Source of the DNA: Nymphaea colorata
Taxonomy: Eukaryota; Streptophyta; Magnoliopsida; Nymphaeales; Nymphaeaceae
Reading direction: 5' to 3'
DNA: 64,000 nt
Assembly (NCBI RefSeq): GCF_008831285.2
Contig: NC_045147.1
Span: forward strand, 18,950,854-19,014,853
The notes below the pieces were generated by a model. The model saw nothing but the letters and a program-made list of their open reading frames with translations, made no database searches and was not told the DNA's origin. This document shows, one piece after another, positions 15,225 to 27,085 of this stretch; position 1 is the stretch's first letter; each line of letters starts with the position of its first letter. The translations under genes and the position numbers were made by a program.

Positions 15225-18114
15225 TTATTTCCAATTAATTCCATTGAAAAATATTGCAACTAGCGCTACAACGAGAGCATGGTCTATATTACAGTAGAAA
15301 GTCAGCCGAAACTTATGCCGCCATAGGACTTTTTTCCCGAGCTGGTGCAATGCACTGGACTGCACAAAGATACTGTAAATTATTAGTCCAATCAAACTGT
15401 TCACTAGCTGGTCATGTCTAGATAATCGATTGCATAAACAGGACATAATCATGAAATAGTTGCACAGGCCCACTACTTAAACATAGATGGGCTTACAGAA
15501 CCAATCCCAAACACAGATGGGCTAACAGAACCAATCCCAAACACAGATGGGCTAACAGAACCAATCCCACTACTTGAACACAGATTGACTAGCAGAAAAT
15601 TAAAGCATAAACAATCCAAATTCACATATCTTGGGTTAGATACAGCGGTTTCAAAGAAATTTCAGAAAGATACATCTGATTCCTGCCTCCATTCGTACAT
15701 ATATGTCGATAAGAAAAAGAAGATTGCAACCAGTGCATTTATGTGCCTGAAAATTCTGGAAAGCACCATTGACATGCCTATTTGAACAAATTACCATTGT
15801 TCAACTATCAAACAGAATATCAGGGACAGAGACACTCGTACATCAAATCCCGCACTTACTCCAAGTAACTCTCATTCGATGGAATTCACTGGAAAAATGG
15901 ATAATCAGTGCGACAGTTTGAATGTATGAGAGCAAACCTTAGCATGAACCCACCATGAGTTTTCTTGAAAAAGTAGTTGCCAATTCACTTAAACATGAGC
16001 CCGTAGACCAAATGTCACCATACTACGCAAGGACAATATTTGTTTATAATCAATTTCCAGCAGAAAAATCCCTCCTGATATTAAACCATTTTGAAGGTCT
16101 AAAGGTTATATAAGATGAATATTCATATAGCAAAGAAGTAACTTTTACTTGACCTGTAAATTATCTAAGAACCTACATGATAGACCTTGTTACCCAATAA
16201 GCACCACTCCTTTTCAAACAGTTGCTTTACATGATCTCGCAAATGTATGCAACCTAGGCCTTGTGAATCATGATGTGGAAGACTTACAGGTCAGATATGA
16301 TGTTAATCAAGATCGTCTTTGCGGTCGTAAATCTAACAACATGGATTAGGTGAATTGTTATCCATTTAGACATTGTGAATCATGATATCTTGAAGGAAAA
16401 AGAAAAACATTTGAGTTTGTGACATGCAAAATAATTTTATTGGAACTCCAACTTTTATTATGAATTTTTTCCATACGATACTAACTCTAAAGTCTATACC
16501 AATTGGATCAATTAGTTCATATATCACTGAGAATGAACGTTTAAGCAATAACTTTGCATAAATTTGATCCAATAAAGATAACTAGAGTAGACTAAGAAAT
16601 ACCATTCACTGCACTTTCTTCTCATTTACTTATTGGCAATTCTGTGATTGGCATCAGAATGGACATAACAATACTCACAGATTAAGGGGAATGATAACCA
16701 TTTCAATGTTGATATTTGTCATTCGTCCATAATGAATGTTATGTCTCAAGCCATAGGAAGTTATTATGTCGCACTGTTAACAGATTTCCATGAAAAAAGT
16801 TGAATCCACCTGAGACGGATATAGTGCAGGAAGTGAAGACAAAATAGATTTTCTCATTAAAGGTCGGCAGGATCTGTGTGATAAAAAGAATCAGGGTATT
16901 CCTATATCAGCATGGCAAATATCACCAGCAGTCCTGCTAAGTAAGGTTCCCCTGTTTATTGGTCGAGCAGGGTGTTAACATGGATAATTAGTTATATAAA
17001 ACTTGGAAGTTGATGATGGCCAGTTTCATTGCCATTGCCTGGGATTCCTACTTATGCCCGTTATAGCATCTCAAAAGGATAGAAAGGATACAAGCACCCC
17101 AGTCTATGTAACCAACCTGAAGTGCTCAGATGGTGGCGTTTGCTTGTTACTTTCTGCTTATCAAGAAAGCAAGACAGCCACGGCAAGAAAAGTTCGATTG
17201 AAGGAAGAAGAAAATGCAGAAATTTAAAGGGGAATATCTGAAAGGTTCACACGTCACGTAGTATTCACATGGGGAGCCATTTTCTCAAGCTTGAGAACCG
17301 GATCCATGTGACGTGAATGTATAATCTTTGGGAGTTTCAATGAGATTTTTCTTACTTCAGCAAACAGAAAAATGTCGTACGCATGTGAATTCTAAACACA
17401 TGTGAGGTAGCAAAGCAAAAAAGTGTGGAAAACGGAGACAGACTTAGATACCTGAGCAAGGATGTTGTTGCCCTTGTAGATGGTACATGATCTCGCAAAA
17501 GGGCTGCCTTTAACTAACATGTCCCAAGGCGTGGAGCTCATCCCAGTGCAGTAACATCGTTTAGGATCTAAAGATTCTAAACCAAGGTATATCTCTAATT
17601 CCTTCACCCACTTGCTTGCTTGCTGCCTCTTCCTTGCACGGAAAACCAACTCTTCGCATCCAAACCAGTTCCTTCTACAACATTCCCAGTCAAATCCTCC
17701 CTGAGAAAGTACAGCGTTGCATTGAAAATTGAAGACCAACAATTAATGACTACACCGATGCAAAAAATGCAAGCCTAGCCCATAAAATTACAAAAAGAGA
17801 AAACAATGCCAAAGAGAGAGAGAGAGAGAGAGAGAGAAAGAAAGGGTTATGGTATTCACAGGTTTCTGATAGAGAGATAGGAGGGGGTTCCCCGATGCAT
17901 CAAGCACGAAGAGCTGCTTCTGCTTGGTGGCGCTGCCGGTAAAGTAGGAGCTGCTGCCACCCCGCACCTTGAAGGCAAGATTGCCGTGGGCGTCCTCCAC
18001 CGTGAAATCGCCACCGCTAAGACTAAATACGTGCTTCCTCACGGTGTAATCTAGAGGGAGGGGAAGCTTTGCTGGAACGCCCACCTGCTGCTGCTGGTAG
18101 GTCGACGACGCCAT
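15225..18114 (-). CDS. LURP-one-related (LOR, DUF567) protein
   Basis: LOR proteins have a Tubby-like beta-barrel fold. Some are needed for basal defence against oomycetes; the biochemical role is not settled. Exons on the - strand are 18114-17860, 17700-17452 and 15359-15225, all phase 0 with GT-AG introns, giving 212 aa. Exon 1 carries the N-terminal part with VRKHVFSLSGGDFTVED, LAFKV, LFVLDASGNPLLSLYQK. Exon 2 ends in FARSCTIYKGNNILAQ. Exon 3 has KFRLTFYCNIDHALVVALVA and ends IFFNGINWK, matching the IDHALVVAL-IFFDG end of one LOR subgroup. The middle (Trp/Cys-rich GGFDWECCRRNWFGC) departs from the usual LSLHDRWE block, so exon 2 may be divergent or its acceptor slightly different. The start is set by the first Met before the Gln run; the in-frame codons upstream are 5' UTR-like. 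Intron 2 is 2.1 kb. Confidence 0.85.
15481..15570 (+). repeat. 30-bp minisatellite, three copies, in LOR intron 2
   Basis: The 30-bp unit acacagatgggctaacagaa plus ccaatcccaa starts at 15481, 15511 and 15541. Copy 1 differs at two bases and copies 2 and 3 are nearly identical. A degenerate fourth part (aacacagattgactagcag) follows. Confidence 0.9.
17813..17837 (+). repeat. (GA)n microsatellite in LOR intron 1
   Basis: About twelve GA units lie 23 bp inside the 159-bp first intron. On the transcribed strand this is a CT run just downstream of the donor. Confidence 0.9.
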
Positions 18115-20960
18115 GGATGTTCCTAATCCTGGCTCAACTATTTCAGGGAGACGAAGAAATGAGGAAAGAGGGAAAGGGTAGACAAAATGGAGATTGGAGA
18201 AAAGTTCTTGAGATTCTGAGAATAAATTGCGATGGAGGAGAACGACCCTCCGGTGGAGCGGTTGAATTTGAGTGCACGACACCTTTCCGCCTTTCCCTTG
18301 TCAACAAATCTCATTGAAACATTGGTATTAATTATAAGAAAATAATGTTATTGTTGAGAACATGATTATCTCATACTTTCCGACGAGAAATTTTGGTTAT
18401 TCTAACTTTGCTCCAGGCATTCACCATGCCAAAGACTGTAAAATTTTTAGGCACCTTGACCCTTCAAAACTTTTGGTTAGATTGAAAGAGTTTCTAGAAC
18501 AGGCGAAAGAGTTTTCAAAACTTTTGCTTAAGCAATTCAGATTTGGGTTGAACCAGGCTTTAAAGAGTCTGACTTATTATGAATTCTACCTCATCATATT
18601 CGAATTCAATCTCGGTCACAAACTTCATTTTTTCATGATCGAATGTGGGTTGAATTAATTTTAAGACCACCGTTCGCATGTAATGGAGTAAAATCTTTAC
18701 CGAATCTTTGTCAAATCTTGATCACTCATTCGAATTCAAGAAACATCATGTCATTTGACTAATATTGGATAAAAAATGTTCACCGAATTCAACGAAACAG
18801 GTTAGCAATCGAATATGTTCGACTCATTAACAACCCTGCCTACCAAGAGCTTTTGAGTTCTAACTTTTTCATCGGTGTATCACTTTATCATGGTTCTTGT
18901 TGTTGCTGCAATCGAAATGATTAATGAACCGTGTGTGGCACATGCGCCCTTGCCTTAACCGATGAACTGAACTGATTTTTTGCCAATTTGATTCAAATGC
19001 CCTTTATTATCCTGTGACTTGAATCATCTTCTGATCTATTTGATTCAGATCAGCAAAATTCAAAGCTAAGAGAGGTCAACTTGTAGGTATTGAACTTTGA
19101 AAATAACATCCGTAATGGGTTTTGTGCAAACCTAGTTTTTTGGACCAATTTTTGAAACTTGATTTGTGTACATGGTAACAAAATCAAAATGACGTTTGTT
19201 CTTAATAGTTAATGAGGTGTTTGATTACTTCATATTTTAAATTCATGGATTTGATATGACATGCTTTTGTTAATATAGCAAAAAATACATGGTTCATCAA
19301 ACGAAGGATTCTAGGTTCGATCGTAAGATCCAATTTGATGGATGGTCTGATCATAAATTCACTGTTCTCAAATCTTGAACATTTTATATTAGTGACAATC
19401 AAACAACTCCTAAGGAAAAGATGCAAGATGAAACTTATTGAGCTCAACCACCTTTCGGCTAACTAATGAATGAACTTTTGTTGATAAAAATAATTTATTA
19501 TAAGCACCAAGGCAAAGGTGTAATGGTTATCAACAATAAATTGCTCTAAGTCTCTACCCAAATGTTAATTCTTAATTTCTTATGAGTAGGAATAAGGGGG
19601 CGTCAAATGAATGTCCTCAACAACACCCAAATTTATTGCGATGCATGTTATTATATTCATTTCATAAATATGATTTGAAAATCGAAAATAATTCATGAAA
19701 CACCTTACAAAATGTTTCATAAACAATTACAAACAGATTCATAAAACAGTTACAAATTGTTCGGTTTACAAAAAAAAAACCATAAGAATTATATGTACCT
19801 GATTCAAGTGACTTAAAAACCTCTAATTAACAAAGATCTACAACTCAAATGTCCCTCACAATTTCAAGCTGACAATATAAAGCTTTTATTATGAGTTGCC
19901 TAAATATTTTTAGGGAAGACAAAACACTTTTTGTGGGGCGTCCGGAAATCACTAGTAGCTTGGAATTGGAATAAAATTAAGAATAGCTGTTCAACTTTTG
20001 ATATACAAACAAATAACTAAAGAGCGACTTCGGAGTTGGGACATTCCACCGAACCACAATTTCAGTCAATTGAAAAGAAAAACTTAGCAATCTTAGAATC
20101 TTTTGACGCCATCTCGACTTTTGGAGATAGCCCTAGAATAAAGTTGAAACGCCTTCTGAGTCACGTAGAATTTAGTCATAATTTATTTTTTTTAGCAAAA
20201 CTTATCAATAATTTTAAACACATTCCATTTATTGTAATGGTCGAAGCGGAGGTTGGTAGGCAATTAATTTTAATTTCGAATTTTTGTAGTGTCATTACTA
20301 ATGTAAACAAAAACTTAAATACACAAAAAAATATATAACTAAACGCTTACCCCAAAGCACCACATGAATTCTAGTGAAGAAGATGATGAATTCTAGGGAA
20401 TTAAGAGAAAATGAGGGCTTCAACCTTCATTCATTCAAACAGTAAAAATTACCCTCCCACTGACTCATCCGAAAAACTCCATTTGGAGTTGGCAGCGAGC
20501 CGCAAAATCCGAAAGAACGAGCCCGTCCTTGGGCTTACTGCCAAAGTGATAATTTTTCTTTTTCTAATATTTTCAGAGAAGGGGTGAGCATGACATTGAC
20601 GGCCACACCACAACAGTGGGACCCGTGATCAGCTCGAGGACCCGAAGAGGACACGTGTCGGTTCCACTCTAACGTTTTACAGTAGCCGGTACACCGCCAT
20701 CTTACGTGATCCTCCGTCCAGGGACGCTTTGGAATATAACCTCACCATGTTGTCATGGTGAAGCCAAAGGCGAGGGAGCGTTTCGGGAAGAGGAAAAGAG
20801 ATGGAGAAAAATAGTTGGTCACGAATTTTGTGATGGGCAGCATGCATTTGATGGAAAAAAACAAGATAAAAAACCAAATAATTGAGAGAGAGAGAGAGAG
20901 AGAGAAAAAAAAAAAAGAGATATGCCCACATAAATGCAATGAACGGTGAATTCTGAGCGA
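18115..20960. other. Intergenic between divergent LOR and Yippee-like genes
   Basis: These 2.8 kb hold both promoters. 18300-20340 is AT-rich with no coding pattern I trust. The DNA from about 20460 on is richer in GC and includes a (GA)n run at 20884-20905, as expected near the Yippee-like 5' leader. I could not place a TATA box for either gene with confidence. Confidence 0.45.
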
Positions 20961-21266
20961 CCTTTTTATTTAATTCTTTTTCTTTTTTCTTGCATTCCAA
21001 GATTGCACAAGCGATCCTTCTTTTCCTTTCCTCTCTCTTTTCGTCCGATTTAGGCAAAAGGCTCCTCTGGTCTTGCTTGCCATGTGCTCCTCTCCTCCGA
21101 GTTCTCCATTGGAGGCCTTTTGGGCTTTCGGGGGGTCCTTGGCTCCTTAGGATCTTTGGTGCATTGACGAAATATTTGGGGTTGTCGGTGGGGTTCTGGA
21201 AACTTGGCGTTGGTGGTAATTCGGAGTTTTGAGGGAAATCGGATTGGGAGATTGAGGAAGAGGGAA

Positions 21267-24200
21267 ATGGGAAGGTTGTATCTGAGCCAGTTGTCTGGGC
21301 AGTTTTATTGCTGTAAAACATGCCATTGCCCTCTTGCTTACATTGATGACATCGTTTCCAGGGTATTTTTTTTTTCCTTCTGTGAGACAATCTTTGTTTC
21401 TATCTATGTCTGTAATATTTGGTTGATTTACCTGATTTGTTTTTCTTAACAATTATTGTTTTATTTTGTGGGTTTTTTGGTGATTGGGGTTGCAGTACTC
21501 TCCGGTTGTTCTGTTGGTGTCTTCTTTTCTTCTTGTTTCTAGCTGTTGATATTGTTTTGCGATTATCGGTTTGGATACTTCTTTTGTGAATTTTCATTTT
21601 CAAGTTTGATGTTCGTTTGGAAGGTTAAAGTGTTTCTGACGAGTACTTTTCATCTTTATTCCTACTAGTTAATGGATTTGATGGTACAGGAACCAGAGAG
21701 GCTTATCGGTGGATTCGGTTGATCTTTTGTTCTTTGTTTACGTTTGTTTACGTGCGGTCTTTTATTGGATCACATTTGAAAGATATATGCTTTCAATAGT
21801 TTCTGTAAGTAGGAAGATATCGACCAATGCTTCCTGGCTGCCGTTCCGGGACTGAGCAGGACCTATCAGGACTAGAAAGTATGAGTTGATGTTGTTTTAT
21901 ATTCTGGTAATAAATGATGGAATGTCCCGCATTTTGGTTAAGAATTTGTTTCTGCGTATGAATCTATGCTTGGCTGCTTTGCCTGAAAATTATGTAATGA
22001 ACTACATTTGTCTAGCTCACCTACGTAAACTTTTCGTGCTGGTCTGGTCCAGAAATCTGAAGTTGTGTCTGCAACGTCTCCTGTTGGTGCTTGTCATGTT
22101 TTCTTGTCTCCTATTGGTGTTTGTCATATTTTCTCTTGAGGTGATCAGATGCTAATGTCCAAATGCGACACTTGTAGCAAGAAGGTATAATACTACAATC
22201 ACAAATTTCAGAGTTTTTTTTTCAATTTTGGTAAACTTGTATTGAATTTTCAAACTGAGAGTGATTGACCTGGTTGTATTGTATCAATTTCAAGGAACCT
22301 AGCAGTTCTGCAAAACTGTAGATTTAATGGAAACTGGAAAGTGCAACACTCTCATCTGTTGTTTGTTTATGATCATTAATTTTACTACTACTGGAATTCT
22401 GAACTTTTGCTCCTCAAATTATGCCCACTCTAGGACATGCCTGGAGTTCATGATTGGCAGCGTTATGAAGATTGCTGAAGGTTATTGCTCTTTGAATGAA
22501 TGCCTAATCTGGAGGATGGCAATCAGTTAGTTGGCAGTCTCAAAGTGTCATAAGGTCATACTGGTGTTTGTTTGCACGATAAAAACAAGCAGCTTGCTTT
22601 TGCTGGTTGAGGCGTCCTGTACTCAAGGGAAATTGGATGTCTGCTTGCTATTTAATGCACAAATTTGTGCTCTTATCATCAGGAACAGAAAAACTGTCTC
22701 CTCTGCCCTTTTTTCCCCTCCCATTTTGTTTTATTCCTTCTTGAATATGGTTTTGGAAGGTTGAGAGACTTGTGCACACAACAAGGTTGGCTAGCTTGTG
22801 GAGAATAAAGATCATTGCTTGTCTAATTATGAGTACTGAATTTTGTAGGACTATTAGCTTATCCGCTTTCTGTCAAAAGAAAAGTAGGAATTCGCAGCAT
22901 ACTGCACTCATAAGATGATGACATGGAGTTAATATTATTTCATAACTAATAAATGAAGCAATAGCTTCAATGTCATATACATGCAGGCATTGTGGTTAAG
23001 CAGCATCTTGAATATTATATACTTATGTCATGGGCATTATATTGGAGTGCATGTAGCTGAGTTGACATCATCCATCTTGGCAAAGTAATGTGGTAAGTGC
23101 TTGTTTTCCAGAAAGCATCAGAAATTTGTCCTTAAGAGGTAGCGAGAAGCCTTGGAAATTGATTTTACATTGATATGGACTAGATTTGTGGCTTGAAGCG
23201 ATTCTTTTTGAAGCAGATATCAAGGTGGTTGAGATGACATTGAATTCAGATATCAACCATGAAACTCGATGTTCAAATTCCAAAAGAATGCTGAATAATG
23301 CATAAAATAGTAAAACTCTAGATTACTATTAAGAGTGACCAGAGATAACTATTACAGGGACACTGTGAAATTCATTTCTTTATGGCTGTGGTATGAAAGA
23401 GACGCTAAACTAAGGCTTCCATCTGATAAAATCAAGTCACAAGGTTTATACTTTATGGTGTAGAGCTAAGTCACATGGGTACTTGGGTACAGCCCTTGTA
23501 CCTGTGTCGCTGTTTCGGCTTGACAGAACATTTGCAATAACGTTTGGAGAAAAAATTGAACGATCCTTCGATTGGAATTTATTATGTCATGTGCTGCCAA
23601 ATAATTTAATATCTCTTTTACAGTAATGGTTGGTGGAAAAGTTGGAGGAACCTTTAGTTGGACTGTTTTTTGCCGTGTATTGGCAAATAGTTTGGAATTA
23701 TACCCAGTGACCTAGTTTCAAATCTGTGAAATACGAAGTATAAAACAATATTCTAAAGCTGATAACATCCGATATATTGATGAGAATTGATGAAATGAAG
23801 CAGATGACTGGTCTGTCATATCATCTAGGCGAGTGACTGCTCTCTCTCTCTCTCTCTCACTCATGTGTGTGTAGGTTACTGCAATGACCTTGTGTACCTA
23901 ATGATGCACAACCTGCATATTGATGGACCACAGCCCTTGTGGCTCTGGGAGTCTGGCTTGTGTGGTATGGCCTAGTAATGTTTACTGAAAATCCATGTTT
24001 GCTCCTGAAGCTTTGTTTTATTGTTTAGTGTTCTGTTCATTCTAATGTGGTGGGTGCAACTCAGATATTGTCTGTAAGAATTATAATGTACTGGCACTTC
24101 TTCTGCGTATACTTATTTCCATGGAGAAGTGAATATTTGTTCTTATTGTAGTTTTTTTCTTTTTTTTGCTATGTTAGACTTTTCAAAGCCGACGTGGAAA

Positions 24201-27085
24201 GGCATACCTCTTTGAGTCTGTGTAAGGCTTCTTACATAAACACCTCTTATTTGTTTTTATTATTTGGAAAGCAAACTCTTCGTGCATTAGAATCACTAAT
24301 GTTTTCGATCATACATATTCCATTTGATTTCCATTCTACAGCCCCTTGTATACAGTTTATACTGGAAACTTCACGAAAAAACGGTCTTAGCCTATATGCA
24401 TCTGTATCATGGACATAGGTTTTAAGCCCTATGATAATGTTCTTGTGAGCTTCGTCTGTGTGCATGGATTGCCTTGCTTAATCTGACGCTTCTGTTTCTT
24501 GCATTTATATCTGGAATGTGGGCTTCAAGTTGGCAACTGTTTTCTTTATTTCTTGCCTGATCAATGACTCCCAATGAACTTTTTTTTGTTAGCTTCTACC
24601 TAAATGTTATTTGTGCCAGGCAGGAAAATTATTTCATGCTCACATGTACATTGTGGTATCTTTGTTTTCTTTTTCTGTTCTAGTGAGCTTCTATGAAGCT
24701 AAAGAGGATTGAGGATGAGAGTTGCAAGCTCTTTTTTTCATGAAAACCATCTTTGCGATCCTGAAGAGGTTGTGCTGAAAGATATCAACAGGGAAAGCAG
24801 TTATAAATGTATGTTGTAGAATGTGTAGTTTAGTAGTGTTACAGGAAGTTGGAGGCACACTTGTAGATTAAGGGACTCCAATACCTATTATATTTTGTAT
24901 CATTGTTCATAACGTGGTGGCACAGTGACCTACATCAATCACAACTGGGGAGATGTCCAGAGAGAAGTGGTTGCACTGGATAGTCAAGTTCAAAGAAGGG
25001 AGAGCGCATAAACTTATCAAGGTTTAAGTTCAGGTTGGGCATTACGACTCTAGACTGACCCTAGTTGTGAAAGGTCTTTAGTCAGGGTTATCAATTGCTA
25101 TCCCTCACTTGCATGTGTTGGTCACTGCAAGTTGCACTTTTCTTTGCAGTCATGCCACATCAGATTGCTCATTTATACATACCTTGATCGCTTTCCCAGA
25201 TTGATTGTGTATCCTATGGCTGAATGGGGACATGGTGCTACAAATTGAGATGTCTCTGGAAATCCACAACCCAAATGCAATCACTGCCAAGAAAACGTCC
25301 AGGTTTACTTTGAGAAATCTTGCTTTCTCACTGGTAATCATGTTCTGCATGCACACATCTCTTTCTCCATGCATGCCTATATGGGAGTTCAAGAGAATAA
25401 CCGTTCCCTCCAATTAGGTTTCGATCCTGGCCTAACCCATCATGGCTAGAGCCGGAGCTCAAAATCAACAAATGTTCAGTCTGGAAAGTTATATACAATT
25501 CTCACTGTCCATCCAAAGAAAACAGTCTTACTGATTTTCCCACTGAGAGGAGCTGATGTAGGTGGAATGCATCCTCTCTTTGACATTGTTTTTAGCACAC
25601 CGTTTCAAGTATATAATGATGCTAATACAGATACTTCTAATTTGGATGTGTATCAAATATCAATATTATAAATTTGTATTCTATCGTATGACATAATATG
25701 CTGTGACACATTATGCTGTACCTTACCGTTTGATATGAGCTGCATCACAGTATTGTGTTATGAAACATAAAATTAGCCTTGGGATAGTACTAGTTCTTTT
25801 GTAGGATGATTTCATATCATTCTGGGTGTGCAGTATGATAGCATCACATCAAATTGTATCTGCCCCATAATTTGTAAACAATTTTTTTTTTGTTTCCAAA
25901 AAAAAGCAACTGCTCTCACAATGGACTTCTTTTTTTGTTTCAAGGGCCATTTTGGCCTTCTTTTTCTGCATTCCCCCTCATTCTTTGACTCTTTAGTATT
26001 TTTTCATCTTTTGGTTTTTCACATTCTTTTGGCTCTTTAGTATTTCTTTTAGCTTTTGGTTTTTCACATTTTTTGAACTTATTTATCGTATCTTATGATG
26101 TAATGTGATATGATATGATTTAATAACGCTTTATCTTTAACTTTTTCAATTTAGATTATGGTACAATTTACAATTGTGATAAATGAAGAACGAAATAAGC
26201 AAAGGTGATTGGTCTTCTACTTTCATTTTCACCTGAGAAAGGCATTTTAACCTGTTGCACTTATAAAGCAGCATAAATGAATGAGGAGAAGGATGCTTTG
26301 TTTGCCAAGCCTAAACTTTTCAAACAAGTCATTAGGATTTAAGCTTTATTATAGTTGGAAATCTCCATCCTTGTGCATCATCTTGGTGATTGAAGCCAGT
26401 GTAGTTGAAATATTCTCTTTTAGGTCCCTTTATTACTATCTTCTGCTGTCTTGGTGGACCAACCTCTCAGAATTTTCAACTTCCCACTTGTTGAGTAAGG
26501 TTAGCATATGTCAACTTCTGCAGTCTCTGGTGCTGAGTTACGTGTTTTCTTTCTGTTCTATGATAACTTTCTGTATAGTGTACATTCTTAGTTGGCTTCA
26601 GATTTCTAAAGGATGGAGCATCTTTGTGATTGACCTACGCTAGAATGCTGGCATCAGATGTTGACTTACTAACTGAATTCCCCTTGTATACTGCAGTGTT
26701 AATGTTACAGTTGGGATTTTAGAAGATAAACTAATGCTTACTGGTTTACATACTGTTGCTGACATCTATTGCAACTCTTGTCATCAACTCTTGGGGTGGA
26801 AATATGTAAAGTCCCTTCTGATTTTTGTGCCAGTCAAATTTTAGTATGAATAGTTAGCTTATTCATGACAGCTAGTCCCTTTTCAGGAGAAAGCTTATTC
26901 GAAGGCCCAAATGTATAAGGAGGGGAAATTTATACTTGAACGGTAAGTCTTGTGAGATCTATAATCTGCTACTTACCATCCAAGAACTGCATATGGCTGA
27001 TGTTTCATCTGCACATTCTTTTTACAGTGACAAGATTGAACATGGAGATGGATCGATTTCTCCAGAGCACTCAGACGATGCATAA
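21267..27085 (+). CDS. Yippee-like zinc-binding protein
   Basis: Yippee proteins are small conserved eukaryotic proteins with one zinc-binding beta-tent domain; the plant role is largely unknown. Exons are 21267-21362, 24178-24221, 26697-26805, 26887-26942 and 27028-27085. All are GT-AG and in phase, giving 120 aa. The family signature C-X2-C-X52-C-X2-C is exact: Cys16, Cys19, Cys72 and Cys75. Other family blocks are [57 protein letters not shown], and [14 protein letters not shown] near the end. Residues 34-37 read FQSR where many members have FHCR or FHSR. Introns 1 and 2 are 2.8 and 2.5 kb, so only 363 of 5,819 bases are coding and no single open frame shows the gene. The ATG at 21267 gives the family-typical MGRL start. 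Confidence 0.93.
25989..26076 (+). repeat. Short tandem duplication, period 44 bp, in Yippee intron 2
   Basis: Copies starting ctctttagtattt at 25989 and 26033 both run on to a cttttggtttttcacatt block. The surrounding 25.6-26.1 kb is a low-complexity T-rich stretch flanked by atgat/gtatgat-type words, perhaps an old MITE, but no clean inverted ends can be set. Confidence 0.5.

Noticed and set aside
20677-21390. 237-codon open frame on the - strand
   Set aside because: It runs antisense over the Yippee-like exon 1 and its leader, includes residues encoded by a (GA)n/(A)n tract (FFFFSLSLSLS), and shows no family motif.
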